The notes under the pieces were generated by a model, which was not told where the DNA came from, made no database searches, and saw only the letters and a list, made by a program, of their open reading frames with translations. Of a stretch of 64,000 nucleotides of DNA, positions 17,271 through 26,565 are shown one piece after another. The DNA comes from Flectobacillus rivi (GTDB lineage: Bacteria > Bacteroidota > Bacteroidia > Cytophagales > Spirosomataceae), in the NCBI RefSeq assembly GCF_030056655.1, contig NZ_JASHIE010000009.1:248001-312000 (forward strand), read 5' to 3'. A program made the translations under genes and the position numbers. Positions within the stretch are counted from its first letter, which is position 1; the number at the start of each line of letters is the position of its first letter.

Positions 17271-18668
17271 ATGTTAAGTTTTTTCAGGGTGAATGCCCTC
17301 TATCAAATATTTAGTTTATTGATTTTACTAATCATATCTCGTATTCATATATTCTTGTACGGTTCGCCTGAGCTGATTCCTGAATTACAATGGATGCTAG
17401 TGGGCGAGCAAATCAATAAAGGTTTTGTAATGTACTCAGATATTTGGGATAATACCGCGCCGTTCTCTGCTATGGTATATGCAGGAATTGATAGTATTGT
17501 TGGTCGTTCTCAATTTGCGTATCAATTTCTAGCCTTTTTTGTAGCTGCTTTTCAGGTAATATATTTCAATGTGGTGATTAACAATAGAGATATTTTTCCT
17601 AAAAGAACCTATTTGCCTGGTTTGATGTATGTAATCTTTTTAAATATCTCGATTGACTGCGCTACGCTATCGCCTGTGTTGATGGGCACTAGTTTTTTGT
17701 TGCTAGCTTTCGGGACAATTGTTAAGCAAGTTAACCGACTAGAGGCTACCGATGAAGTGTTTGAAATTGGCTTTTTGATTGGGGTGGCCACATTGTTTTA
17801 TCCTCCCGCTTGTGTTTTTATTTTGTGGGCGATTGCTTCATTATTGTTCTTTAGTGGTGCTACATTGCGTCAGCATTCATTGGCTATATTTGGTTTCTTA
17901 TTCCCTTTATTTTTGACTGGACTATTCTTTTATTTGGATGGTACTTACGATGATTTTTTCCAAATATTTATCTCATCTGTATTCCAAATTCGCCAGTATA
18001 ACCTCAATGACTTCCGTACGCTATTGGCGACGTTGTTTCTGCCATTTATTTTTGCTGTTTTGGGTTTTTTGAGATTGGTCAATGCCACAGGATTTGTCAA
18101 TTTTCAGCTTCGTTGTCAACAAGTGATGATGCTTTGGGGATTAACAGGTTTTCTTTCGATAGGACTAATGCCCTTTTTGGCGCCAATGCAGTTCATTATT
18201 TTTGTGCCAGCTTTGGCATTTTTTGCAACAAACTTTTTTAGTAGTTTCAAAAAAGCATGGATGGCCGAAATGCTCTTTTTGGGTAGTTTATCAGTAATGA
18301 TTTTTTTCTATTTCCAAGGGGCAAACGATAGCGATGAATCTTTTGCAAAGCTAAATAATTTGAAAATCAAGCGTAATAGTGCTTTTCCTTTCAAGAGTAA
18401 AAAAGTATTAGTGTTGGGAAATGGTATGGAGGAATACTTAGATAACTATGCTGCCACGCCTTACCTTAACTGGAACTTGGCAAAATATGAATTAGAGAAT
18501 TTAGATAATTACGAAAATGTAATAAGTATCTTGAGAAATTTTGAAAAAGATACGCCAGAAGTCATTATAGACAAAGCGAATTTAGTTCCTAAACTGTTTA
18601 AAAGAATCCCCGCACTAGCCCGTCGCTATCATGCTGATGGTAAATGCGTTTATTTATTGAATTCGTAG
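17271..18668 (+). CDS. Polytopic membrane protein, GT-C-like
   Basis: 465 residues with about ten hydrophobic helices and a soluble C-terminal tail of about 110 residues. Not firmly recognised. The first extracytoplasmic loop reads ELQWMLVGEQINKGFVMYSDIWDNTAPFSAMVYAG, which resembles the first loop of GT-C glycosyltransferases and polyprenyl-phosphate mannosyltransferase-like proteins (acidic D followed by WD and a P). The soluble tail (KKVLVLGNGMEEYLDNYAATPYLNW, then EVIIDKANLVPKLFKRI) matches the domain seen after many Bacteroidota membrane proteins of this shape. A role in envelope glycan assembly is plausible but inferred. It stands alone, divergent from rbfA. Confidence 0.75.
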   Translation: MLSFFRVNALYQIFSLLILLIISRIHIFLYGSPELIPELQWMLVGEQINKGFVMYSDIWDNTAPFSAMVYAGIDSIVGRSQFAYQFLAFFVAAFQVIYFNVVINNRDIFPKRTYLPGLMYVIFLNISIDCATLSPVLMGTSFLLLAFGTIVKQVNRLEATDEVFEIGFLIGVATLFYPPACVFILWAIASLLFFSGATLRQHSLAIFGFLFPLFLTGLFFYLDGTYDDFFQIFISSVFQIRQYNLNDFRTLLATLFLPFIFAVLGFLRLVNATGFVNFQLRCQQVMMLWGLTGFLSIGLMPFLAPMQFIIFVPALAFFATNFFSSFKKAWMAEMLFLGSLSVMIFFYFQGANDSDESFAKLNNLKIKRNSAFPFKSKKVLVLGNGMEEYLDNYAATPYLNWNLAKYELENLDNYENVISILRNFEKDTPEVIIDKANLVPKLFKRIPALARRYHADGKCVYLLNS

Positions 18669-18753
18669 AAAATAGCTTTGTTTTATTTTAAGGTAAATAT
18701 TTTAGTTAAATTGATAGTACAGTTTTAACAATAAAAGCATTTGCCATACGAAA

Positions 18754-19584
18754 ATGTCAAAATATATCAATCCATACACTGATTTTGGATTCAAAAAAAT
18801 ATTTGGAGAAGAGGCAAACAAAGACCTTTTAATAGATTTTTTGAATCAACTGTTACCTCCACATCATCAAATTGCCAATTTGCAATTTCGAAATGGTGAA
18901 GTTATGGGAGAACTATCTCAGGATAGGAAAGCAATTTTTGATATTCATTGTCAGTCTACCGAAGGAGAAAGGTTTATCGTTGAAATGCAAAAAGCAAAAG
19001 TTAATTTCTTTAAAGATAGGTCTCTATTTTACGCAACTATCCCCATTCGTGAACAAGCCAAAAGAGGTGATTGGGATTTTAAATTGACGCCTATCTACCT
19101 GATTGCTATTTTGGACTTTCAGTATGATGAACAGGAAGAAATACAAAAGTTTTTAAGATCTGTGAAATTGAAGGATCAAGATGGAGATGTATTTTATGAT
19201 AATTTGACTTTTAAGTTTATCCAAATGCCTCTGTTTGATAAGGATGCTACGGAATTAGAAACACATTTTGACAAGTGGATTTACTTTTTGAAAAACTTAG
19301 AAACATTCGATTCTATTCCTCATATTTTAGAAGAAGATATTTTTGAAAAAGCCTTTAGTGTTGCTGAGTTAGCCAAAATGACTCCTGAGCAATATGAGCA
19401 ATATCAAGAAAGCTTACTGACTTATATCGAAGTGAAAGAGGTAGTAAAAACGGCTGAAGAAGAAGGTCGGAAAAAAGAAAAAATATTAGTTGCTCAAAAA
19501 ATGAAACAGATGGGCTTATCTCTCGAGCAGATTTGTGATATAACTGGCTTAAGCGAAAAAGAAATAAAACACATAATAAGCTAG
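18754..19584 (+). CDS. Rpn family PD-(D/E)XK nuclease/putative transposase
   Basis: A 276-residue protein of the recombination-promoting nuclease (Rpn)/PD-(D/E)XK family, formerly annotated as a transposase. Start MSKYINPYTDFGFKKIFGEE is diagnostic. The nuclease core is visible as D63 (KAIFDIHC) followed by E77-M-Q79 (FIVEMQKA), the D...ExQ form used by this family. The C-terminal part is helical and charged, ending in a predicted coiled coil and a helix-turn-helix-like MKQMGLSLEQICDITGLSEKEI. No terminal repeats flank it, so it is not shown to be a transposon by itself. Repeat copy B starts 15 nt past its stop. Relatives promote RecA-independent recombination or defence. Confidence 0.88.
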   Translation: MSKYINPYTDFGFKKIFGEEANKDLLIDFLNQLLPPHHQIANLQFRNGEVMGELSQDRKAIFDIHCQSTEGERFIVEMQKAKVNFFKDRSLFYATIPIREQAKRGDWDFKLTPIYLIAILDFQYDEQEEIQKFLRSVKLKDQDGDVFYDNLTFKFIQMPLFDKDATELETHFDKWIYFLKNLETFDSIPHILEEDIFEKAFSVAELAKMTPEQYEQYQESLLTYIEVKEVVKTAEEEGRKKEKILVAQKMKQMGLSLEQICDITGLSEKEIKHIIS

Positions 19585-19598
19585 GTTACTTCTTAAAA

Positions 19599-19790
19599 AT
19601 GGTTCATCTCGAATTTTAGAATTTGGGATATTCTTCAAATTTTCATCAAAAAAGCGTTCAGAAAATATTTTCTGAATGCTTTTTTGATGAAACCATGCTG
19701 GAACTTACTCAGCTTAAGACGCAATCATTGCGTCTCTACTGCTAGAATACAGATTTTAAAAAAATCACTCAATCTCAATTCACTCAATTT
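19599..19790 (-). repeat. Dispersed hairpin repeat, copy B (inverted)
   Basis: Copy B, opposite in orientation to A and D. On the plus strand it starts with ATGGTTCATCTCGAAT (a degenerate terminal repeat, 19599-19614), followed by a hairpin (19644-19689; core GCGTTCAG/CTGAATGC, one G-T wobble, between A- and T-runs), then the palindrome AGACGCAATCATTGCGTCT (19717-19735) and the CTAGAATACAGATTTTAAA and TCACTCAATC modules. It lies between the convergent Rpn and polX genes. Confidence 0.85.
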
Positions 19791-19799
19791 AAGAGACTT

Positions 19800-21485
19800 T
19801 TACTTTTTTCTACCCTTCAAATACGCTTCCATTTCTGATAGACTCAAAGCATTAAAAGTCATATCGGCTGTCAAGCCACCTTTGCGGGCGTTGGCAACAC
19901 CAAAGTGCATATCAAAATACCCTTCTTTCTCGTGGGCATCTGGATTAATAGACAACTTAACGCTTTTCTCCAAAGCATATTGAATATATCTCCAATCCAA
20001 ATCCAAACGATAAGGGCTTGCATTGATTTCAATCACAACACCATTGGCAGCGCAAGCATCGATTAGTTTGTAGTGATCGACAGGATAACCTGCTCTTGAT
20101 AATAGCAATCGTCCTGTAGGGTGCCCCAAAATCGTTGTATAAGGATTTTCTATGGCTTTTATCAAACGATACATAGCTTTTTCTTCAGTCATTTTCAGGT
20201 TTTGGTGCACCGATGCTACGATATAATCAAAGCTTTTTAATACCTCCTCATCATAGTCCAAAGAACCATCTCCCAGAATATCGGATTCTATTCCTTTGAG
20301 AATTTTAAAAGGTTTGTCGCCTAGTGCATATTGTGCATTAAGCTGGTCGATTTCGGCATGTTGTTCCGCTACACGGACTTCATTTAGTCCTCGAGCATAA
20401 GATGCTGTTTTGGAGTGGTCGGCAATGCCAAGATACTCAAAGCCCAATTCACGACAATAATTGGCCATCTCAGCCAAAGTATTTTTACCATCTGAATAAG
20501 TAGAGTGATTGTGCAAAATACCTTTGAGCGAGTCCCAAGTTACGAGTTGGTCGTTATTATGTTTTTGAATCCAATCAAACTCAAACGCACCTTCACGCAT
20601 TTCAGGGATGATATATGGAATGCCTACTTTGGCATAAATAGCCTCTTCGGAGTCAAAAGTTTGATTTTGAACGGTCTGATAAAGATGATGCTTGGCTAAA
20701 TGTTTTGGCGAAGCACTGAATATAAAACCTTGATTAATAAATTGTTTTTCAGGACAAATAATCACTTCGATAGGAATCAGTTTGCCTTCTATATTGCCAC
20801 GCCAAGTAAATGGCGATGAATCTTTTTCGTTTTGCTGTAGGGTAGGAGTAGCATTAAGTAATTGTTGTACCTCCCAAGGTTGGTCGTGACCCACAACCAA
20901 TTGAATAGACTCAACCACTTCATTTTTACGACGAATATCTCCTACGATTTGAACATGTTCAAAAACTGGCTCAAGAATATCGAGAATAAAATCGGCAATT
21001 TCTTGTCCTTTTTCCATTCTTAATTTGCCCGAATTCGACTGGTTATAAAGAATAGATTGCTTGATACTTTCTTGAATTTTGTCCCCAAAACCTTTGAGTT
21101 TGGCTACTTCACCATTTTCACAAGCTAGCAATAATTCACGGGTATCGGTAATTCCCAATTCCTGCCAAATCATGCGCACTTTTTTAGGACCTATTCCTTT
21201 GATTTTGAACATCTCCAAAATGCCTTCTGGAGTTTTGTTTAATAGTTCATTTAACTCTGCAAGTTGTCCTGTGGTACGAATTTCTTCGATTTTTGAGGCA
21301 GTGCTTTTCCCAACTCCTTGTATAGCCGCCAACTGTGCTATGGGAGTCGTGATAAAGTCCTCAGTAGCTTTGTCCAATGCACGCACAGCAAAGCCGAGGT
21401 TTTTTATTTTAAATTCATTCTCGTCGTGAAGTTCCAATAACTTGACGGTTAGTTCGAGAATGTCCAGTATATCTTGATTGTTCAT
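19800..21485 (-). CDS. polX: PolX-like protein: HhH + degenerate pol-beta NTase + PHP nuclease
   Basis: 561 residues from the ATG at 21485 (frame open to 21536, but MNNQDILDILELTVKLLELH is the family start). Order: HhH 8-kDa-like region (1-110, LAAIQGVGKSTASKIEEI and FKIKGIGPKKV), pol-beta NTase domain (150-310), C-terminal PHP domain (322-561). PHP metal sites are intact: H325-N-H327, D356-H357, E400, H427, H455, D516-A-H518. The NTase active site is not: the GS motif reads V181-G-D-I-R-R, the position of the catalytic D-x-D reads S-I-Q, and the third Asp region reads IPIEVI. So the PHP 3'-5' exonuclease/AP-type nuclease could work but DNA synthesis probably not. Cytoplasmic base-excision-repair role is inferred. 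Confidence 0.9.
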   Translation of the reverse strand: MNNQDILDILELTVKLLELHDENEFKIKNLGFAVRALDKATEDFITTPIAQLAAIQGVGKSTASKIEEIRTTGQLAELNELLNKTPEGILEMFKIKGIGPKKVRMIWQELGITDTRELLLACENGEVAKLKGFGDKIQESIKQSILYNQSNSGKLRMEKGQEIADFILDILEPVFEHVQIVGDIRRKNEVVESIQLVVGHDQPWEVQQLLNATPTLQQNEKDSSPFTWRGNIEGKLIPIEVIICPEKQFINQGFIFSASPKHLAKHHLYQTVQNQTFDSEEAIYAKVGIPYIIPEMREGAFEFDWIQKHNNDQLVTWDSLKGILHNHSTYSDGKNTLAEMANYCRELGFEYLGIADHSKTASYARGLNEVRVAEQHAEIDQLNAQYALGDKPFKILKGIESDILGDGSLDYDEEVLKSFDYIVASVHQNLKMTEEKAMYRLIKAIENPYTTILGHPTGRLLLSRAGYPVDHYKLIDACAANGVVIEINASPYRLDLDWRYIQYALEKSVKLSINPDAHEKEGYFDMHFGVANARKGGLTADMTFNALSLSEMEAYLKGRKK

Positions 21486-21579
21486 ATCGTAAAATTTAAA
21501 AGCGCAAGGAAATAGAGTTGTAGTGCTACACCTCAATTAAGGGCGTTGGCAAGCACGTTACTTCTTTTCAAAAATAGCA

Positions 21580-21617
21580 AAAAGGGTACAAAACAACGAT
21601 TGTGTATGTACCCTTTT
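21580..21617 (-). terminator. Terminator downstream of the DUF4494 gene
   Basis: AAAAGGGTACA (21580-21590) pairs perfectly with TGTACCCTTTT (21607-21617); on the minus strand it follows the DUF4494 stop and ends in a T-run. Confidence 0.8.
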
Positions 21618-21637
21618 ATCAGAATTTTCTCAAAGTA

Positions 21638-22141
21638 TTAGGACTGTTGATTAGCTTCTTGCTCCGCCAATACTTCTGCTACAGGACGAAAATTGCCTTT
21701 TTTGAGCATTTCGTTTTCTGGCTCGTAAGGACATACTTCTAAGATCGTTGTAATATTAATATCAGTAATCTGGTAATCGTTGAGGTTGCCCAAATTCTTT
21801 TTTAGTAAAGTATAAACTTCACCTGGGTCGTTGGCATTGATTAGCATCATGTGAGCCGTTTTTTTCTCTTTTTGCGATTTCTCATCAAAAGAGATATACT
21901 GCACTTTTGCTTTAAACCAAGTTTCGGCATTGTTGTCTTCAAAAAACACCTCACTTAGTTTCATTTTTGTAAGGTTTGTAATTTGAAATTCGGGTGTATT
22001 GCTGGCCACAATCTCAAAAACTCTAGCCTCTGCGTCGGTGTAAGATACTGCATCAATCAAATACGCTTCGTTGATGGTTTTTAATGAGCCTGCCTCGTCC
22101 TCTCTCTGGTAACGAATTTTGGCCAAATACCAAGTTGCCAT
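21638..22141 (-). CDS. DUF4494 family protein
   Basis: 167 residues, matching the Bacteroidota family DUF4494: start MATWYLAKIRYQRE, then KTINEAYLIDAVSYTDAEARVFEIV, AETWFKAKVQYISFDEKS and the VYTLLKKNLGNLNDYQITDINITTILEV segment, in effect two similar alpha/beta repeats. Function unknown, no signal peptide, no enzymatic motif. It is upstream of polX on the same strand but a terminator separates them. Confidence 0.9.
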   Translation of the reverse strand: MATWYLAKIRYQREDEAGSLKTINEAYLIDAVSYTDAEARVFEIVASNTPEFQITNLTKMKLSEVFFEDNNAETWFKAKVQYISFDEKSQKEKKTAHMMLINANDPGEVYTLLKKNLGNLNDYQITDINITTILEVCPYEPENEMLKKGNFRPVAEVLAEQEANQQS

Positions 22142-22357
22142 AATTAATCTGTTTTATTTTATGCCTGCAAAACTATCAAGACTTTCTTAATATTCCTCAA
22201 AGCGCGACCCAAACATTTTCGGTACAATTATTCTTCTTGAATGAATAAGCGAATTTTTTCTGTTGCTTCGAACAATTGTCGATTGATGTAGCGTAAATTT
22301 GGCTATTGAGTTGCTACTTATCTGAAATAACTCATTTTCATCCCAACTAAAAACCTT

Positions 22358-23584
22358 ATGAAAAAAATAGTACTTGTACTTACCTGCTTGTGTGAATCAT
22401 TATTAGGTTTTTCACAAAAGAAATCTGTTGCAGTTACTCCAGCGGTTTATTATCCTGAGGCAAAAGAGTGGCAAATAAAATCTCCAGAAAGTGTAGGTTT
22501 AAAATCAGACAAAATTCAAGCGGCAATAGAGTTTGCTAAGTCCCACGAAATTAAGAATCCTCGTAGCATGGAGGTTAATCATTACCAAACCTTCGGTAAA
22601 GAACCCTATGGCATCGGAATAGGACCTTTTGCAGATAGGGGCGAACCAACAGGAGTGATTATACATAAAGGATATGTCGTGGCGACTTGGGGTGAACCAT
22701 TGCGTTGTGACATGACCCACTCAGTGACCAAAAGTTTTTTGTCGACCGTCGTTGGCTTGGCTGTTGACAACGGGCTTATTGGTTCTGTCAATGATACAGT
22801 ATATAAATATGTGCCACCGATTGAGGTTTATGGAAACCCAGTTGCTCGACCAGCCGAGGACTATGGCAAACCAGAATTGCTCAAACCATTTGATACGCCA
22901 CACAATCGTAAAATTACTTGGGATCATTTATTGCGTCAGACGAGCGATTGGGAAGGAACACTCTGGGGTAAACCTGAGTGGGCAGATCGCCCAAGTGCTA
23001 ATCCTACCGAATGGACTACCCGACCACGCAATACGCCAGGTTCAGTGTATGAGTACAACGATGTACGGGTAAATGCTTTGGCTTTGGCAGCTACAGGCGT
23101 TTGGCGTAAACCTTTACCCCAAGTACTCAAAACCATGATTATGGATCCAATTGGTGCTTCTAATACTTGGCGCTGGACGGGTTATCGCAATTCTTGGATT
23201 GTACTAGACGGACAGCCCGTGCAATCAGTGAGTGGAGGTGGACATTGGGGTGGAGGCATGTTTATCAATGCTTATGATATGGCTAGATTTGGTCTATTAT
23301 GCTTGAGAAAAGGTCGTTGGAAAGACCAACAACTTATTTCAGAAAATTGGATTAAACAAGCCTTAACGCCAACCTCAGCCGAACCAACGTATGGTTATAT
23401 GAACTGGTTTTTAAATACAAATCAGAAATTGCTACCGAGTGCTTCGCCAAACGTGTATTATCATTTGGGCAATGGCACCAACATGGTTTATGTCGACCCA
23501 GACCATGACTTGGTAATGGTGGTGCGATGGATTGATAATAAATCTTTAGATGGAATGGTAAAAGCTGTTTTGGAGGCTTTTTGA
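22358..23584 (+). CDS. Secreted serine hydrolase of the beta-lactamase/PBP family
   Basis: 408 residues with a signal peptide (1-20, cleaved near GFSQ). A class C beta-lactamase-like fold (6-aminohexanoate-oligomer hydrolase/esterase type): catalytic S122-V-T-K125 in MTHSVTKSF, a second-motif loop YEYND around 231-235 where Y233-N-D replaces the usual YxN, and a third loop GGGHWGGGMFINAYDMARFG in place of KTG. It may act on an amide or ester in the envelope; true beta-lactam hydrolysis is not implied. It is monocistronic, divergent from DUF4494. Confidence 0.88.
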   Translation: MKKIVLVLTCLCESLLGFSQKKSVAVTPAVYYPEAKEWQIKSPESVGLKSDKIQAAIEFAKSHEIKNPRSMEVNHYQTFGKEPYGIGIGPFADRGEPTGVIIHKGYVVATWGEPLRCDMTHSVTKSFLSTVVGLAVDNGLIGSVNDTVYKYVPPIEVYGNPVARPAEDYGKPELLKPFDTPHNRKITWDHLLRQTSDWEGTLWGKPEWADRPSANPTEWTTRPRNTPGSVYEYNDVRVNALALAATGVWRKPLPQVLKTMIMDPIGASNTWRWTGYRNSWIVLDGQPVQSVSGGGHWGGGMFINAYDMARFGLLCLRKGRWKDQQLISENWIKQALTPTSAEPTYGYMNWFLNTNQKLLPSASPNVYYHLGNGTNMVYVDPDHDLVMVVRWIDNKSLDGMVKAVLEAF

Positions 23585-23799
23585 GATGGTAAAAAAAATT
23601 AGAAAAAAATACGCTAAAAAATATAGTGAGTAAAAATACTTATTTTTAAAAGGGATTCTTTTTTATTTATAATCTCCCATTTAAAAAGTACTATAAAATT
23701 ATTATTTTCAAAATATTGTTTGGTAAATCAATTTGGAAGCAAAATATAATTTTAATAAATTAGGTTTTACGTTCTGAACAAAACACTAAAAGAAAGCCT

Positions 23800-25230
23800 A
23801 TGAACTTTAGCTTCAACAATTACAATACAGAAGGATTTTACGATGAAATGTTCGATGCAGAAGGAAATGTACGAATAGGATATGAAGCCTTCAAAGAGCG
23901 TGCCGAGCAATTGGGCGTAGAGGAATTTCTTCGTCGTCATCAAGCGGCTGAACGTTCGTTGATGGCCTTGGGCATTACTTTTAACGTGTATTCTGAAAAC
24001 GAAGGTACTGAGCGTATCATGCCCGTGGATATTATTCCAAGGGTAGTAGCTGCCGACGACTGGGCAAAAACTGAGAAAGGTTTGGTTCAGCGTATCACAG
24101 CATTAAACATGTTTTTGGACGATATTTATAACGACCAAAAAATCCTAAATGATGGAGTAGTTCCTCGTGAGTTAATCGAGTCTTCGAAAAACTTTTTGAA
24201 GCCATGTATCGGTTTAAAGCCTCCCAAAGGTATTTGGATTCACATTACTGGTACCGATTTGATTCGTGGCGACGATGGTGAATTTATGGTTTTGGAAGAT
24301 AACTTACGCTGTCCTTCGGGAGTAAGTTATATGCTCGAAAATCGTGAGCTATTGAAGCGTACTTTCCCTGAAGTACTTGGTAAAACACGCGTGCAACCAA
24401 TCTCGGATTATCCAACACGCTTGTTGCAAATGTTACAATACATTAGTGACCGTCCAAATCCAACGATTGTTGTACTTACGCCTGGAATTTATAACTCTGC
24501 GTATTTCGAGCATTCGTATTTGGCTCAACAAATGGGCGTGGAGCTAGTTGATACCCGTGACTTAGTCGTTCACGATGGTTATGTAAAAATGCGTACAACC
24601 AAGGGTTTCCAGATTGTTGATGTAATTTACCGTCGTATCGATGATACGTTCTTAGACCCACAAACTTTCAATCCTCATTCTTTGATTGGTATCCCAGGGT
24701 TGATGGATGTGTACAAAGCAGGTCGTGTGGCGCTTGCCAATGCCCCAGGAACAGGCGTAGCCGACGATAAGGTAATTTATGCCTATGTGCCTCGAATCAT
24801 TAAATACTATTTAGGAGAAGAGCCAATTATTCCAAATGTGGAGACCTACATTTGTGGAGAGGATGATGATTGTAAATATGTGTTAGAAAATATTGAAAAG
24901 TTAGTTGTCAAAGAAGCGAACGAAGCGGGTGGCTATGGTATGTTGATTGGTCCGAAATCTACGAAGGAAGAACAAGAATTGTTTAAAAAACGTATCAAGG
25001 AAAACCCAAGAAACTATATTGCTCAACCAACAATCTCGTTGTCGCGCGTGCCATGTTTGATCGATGACCACGCAGAAGGTCGCCACGTGGATTTACGTCC
25101 TTATATCCTTTACGGAAATGGAGTACAAGTAATCCCAGGAGGACTGACTCGTGTGGCGCTGCGCAAAGGCTCATTGGTAGTTAACTCATCTCAAGGCGGA
25201 GGCTCTAAAGATACATGGGTGTTGTACTAA
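23800..25230 (+). CDS. Circularly permuted ATP-grasp type 2 family protein
   Basis: 476 residues of the COG2308/DUF404-DUF407 family: a circularly permuted ATP-grasp ligase. Diagnostic segments: NTEGFYDEMFDAEGNVRIGYEAFKERA, ERIMPVDIIPRVVAADDW, LEDNLRCPSGVSYMLENRELLKRTFPE, VDLRPYILYG, GLTRVALRKGSLVVNSSQGGGSKDTWVL. Relatives usually form operons with an alpha-E (DUF403) protein and a transglutaminase-like protein; neither is adjacent here. A peptide-ligase role is predicted from fold, the substrate unknown. A strong terminator follows. Confidence 0.93.
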   Translation: MNFSFNNYNTEGFYDEMFDAEGNVRIGYEAFKERAEQLGVEEFLRRHQAAERSLMALGITFNVYSENEGTERIMPVDIIPRVVAADDWAKTEKGLVQRITALNMFLDDIYNDQKILNDGVVPRELIESSKNFLKPCIGLKPPKGIWIHITGTDLIRGDDGEFMVLEDNLRCPSGVSYMLENRELLKRTFPEVLGKTRVQPISDYPTRLLQMLQYISDRPNPTIVVLTPGIYNSAYFEHSYLAQQMGVELVDTRDLVVHDGYVKMRTTKGFQIVDVIYRRIDDTFLDPQTFNPHSLIGIPGLMDVYKAGRVALANAPGTGVADDKVIYAYVPRIIKYYLGEEPIIPNVETYICGEDDDCKYVLENIEKLVVKEANEAGGYGMLIGPKSTKEEQELFKKRIKENPRNYIAQPTISLSRVPCLIDDHAEGRHVDLRPYILYGNGVQVIPGGLTRVALRKGSLVVNSSQGGGSKDTWVLY

Positions 25231-25332
25231 GTATGAATGTTGAGTGCAAAGTGTTACGAAATTCACAGCTCATCATTCGATACTAATATTTAAGTAAAGC
25301 GCTAAGAGATTAGCATTGAATTTACTTTTCCT

Positions 25333-25389
25333 AAAAAACAAATTGTCACAGATGCATAATTAATATGTATTTGTGGCAATTTGTTTTTT
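25333..25389 (+). terminator. Hairpin terminator after the ATP-grasp gene
   Basis: AAAAAACAAATTGTCACA (25333-25350) pairs with TGTGGCAATTTGTTTTTT (25372-25389), one G-T wobble; the T-run ends the right arm. The loop contains ATGCATAATTAATATGTAT, which can extend the stem. Confidence 0.85.
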
Positions 25390-25564
25390 GTTGAATAAAG
25401 TTTAAAATATTAAAATTTATTCTTAATTTTCAGGCACTTACAATTGAGATGCTTCAATGAAAGATAGTTTCACCTTACTAAATTCTAACCTATTTTTCGA
25501 CACCAAAGCTCGCTTCTGTAATCTATTATCACAATTCACTAAATCTTTTATAATTTATTTTACT

Positions 25565-26542
25565 ATGAAGAGAATATTTCTACTTCTTGCACTGATGTGC
25601 TTGACAGGGCTAAATACTTTTGCCCAAAAAAAAGCTAAAGAACCTTTAACAGAAGCTGAACTACTCAAAGCTCAACAAGCCTACCTTGACTCAGTTGAAA
25701 CTGCAATTAAGTATCAAACAGGTACTATTACACTCTCTAATAATTTGGCAAAACTGAAGATTCCTGCTGGATTTAAGTATATTAATCCTGAGCAATCCAA
25801 TCAAGTGCTGACAGAACTATGGGGTAATCCACCAAGCGAAGGGATTTATGGGATTATTTTACCCGAAAAAATGAAAATCACTGATGAGAATGCCTATGCG
25901 TTTGTAGTTGAATGGGATGAAATGGGTTACGTGAAAGATGATGACGCTGACGAAATTAATTATGATGACCTCTTAAAGGATATGAAAGAGGACATGGAGT
26001 CTGAAAATGAGGAAAGAAAAAAGGAGGGATATCCTGCTATTCAAATTGTAGGTTGGGCTTCCAAACCTTTTTATGACAAAAATCGTAAAATTTTGCATTG
26101 GGCTAAAGAACTTAAGTTTGAAGGTGGCTCAGAAAATACCTTAAATTATAATATCCGAATTTTAGGAAGAAAAGGAGTACTTGTTCTCAATGCAGTAGCT
26201 GGAATGGCTGAATTTCCGCTGGTTAATAAAGACATTAATAAAGTACTTGATATCGTAGAGTTTACAGATGGAAACAAATATGCAGACTTTAATCCCAGCG
26301 CAGATAAGATTGCCGCTGTTGGTATAGGAGGATTGGTAGCAGGGAAGGTCTTAGCAAAATTGGGAATTTTAGGAGTTTTGGCTAAGTTCTTTGCACCACT
26401 TCTTAAGTTTGGCAAATTGTTGATTGTGGCTGTCGGAGCAGGATTGTCTGCAATATGGCGATTTTTTACAGGGAAAAAAGAAGAGGAGGGTGAAGTACCG
26501 AAAGAAATTAATCCAGAAGAACCTACAGAGCCAACCGTGTAG
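25565..26542 (+). CDS. DUF2167 family membrane-anchored protein
   Basis: 325 residues from the ATG at 25565 (MKRIFLLLALMCLTGLNTFAQ, signal peptide); the frame is open to 25457 but the start there would bury the signal. The family signature is clear: TGTITLSNNLAKLKIPAGFKYINPEQSNQVLTELWGNPP, GIILPEKMKITDENAYAFVVEWDEMGYVKDDDADEINYDDLL, IVGWASKPFYDKNRKILHWAKELKF. The last 80 residues hold hydrophobic helices (IAAVGIGGLVAGKVLAKLGILGVLAKF) and a charged tail. Function unknown; such proteins are envelope associated. Repeat copy C begins 23 nt past its stop. Confidence 0.88.
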   Translation: MKRIFLLLALMCLTGLNTFAQKKAKEPLTEAELLKAQQAYLDSVETAIKYQTGTITLSNNLAKLKIPAGFKYINPEQSNQVLTELWGNPPSEGIYGIILPEKMKITDENAYAFVVEWDEMGYVKDDDADEINYDDLLKDMKEDMESENEERKKEGYPAIQIVGWASKPFYDKNRKILHWAKELKFEGGSENTLNYNIRILGRKGVLVLNAVAGMAEFPLVNKDINKVLDIVEFTDGNKYADFNPSADKIAAVGIGGLVAGKVLAKLGILGVLAKFFAPLLKFGKLLIVAVGAGLSAIWRFFTGKKEEEGEVPKEINPEEPTEPTV

Positions 26543-26565
26543 TTATTTGTATTTTATAGTAAAAT

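Noticed and set aside
18754..19584. Rpn gene as part of an insertion sequence
   Set aside because: No terminal inverted repeats or target duplications flank it; the family is now viewed as nuclease-like.
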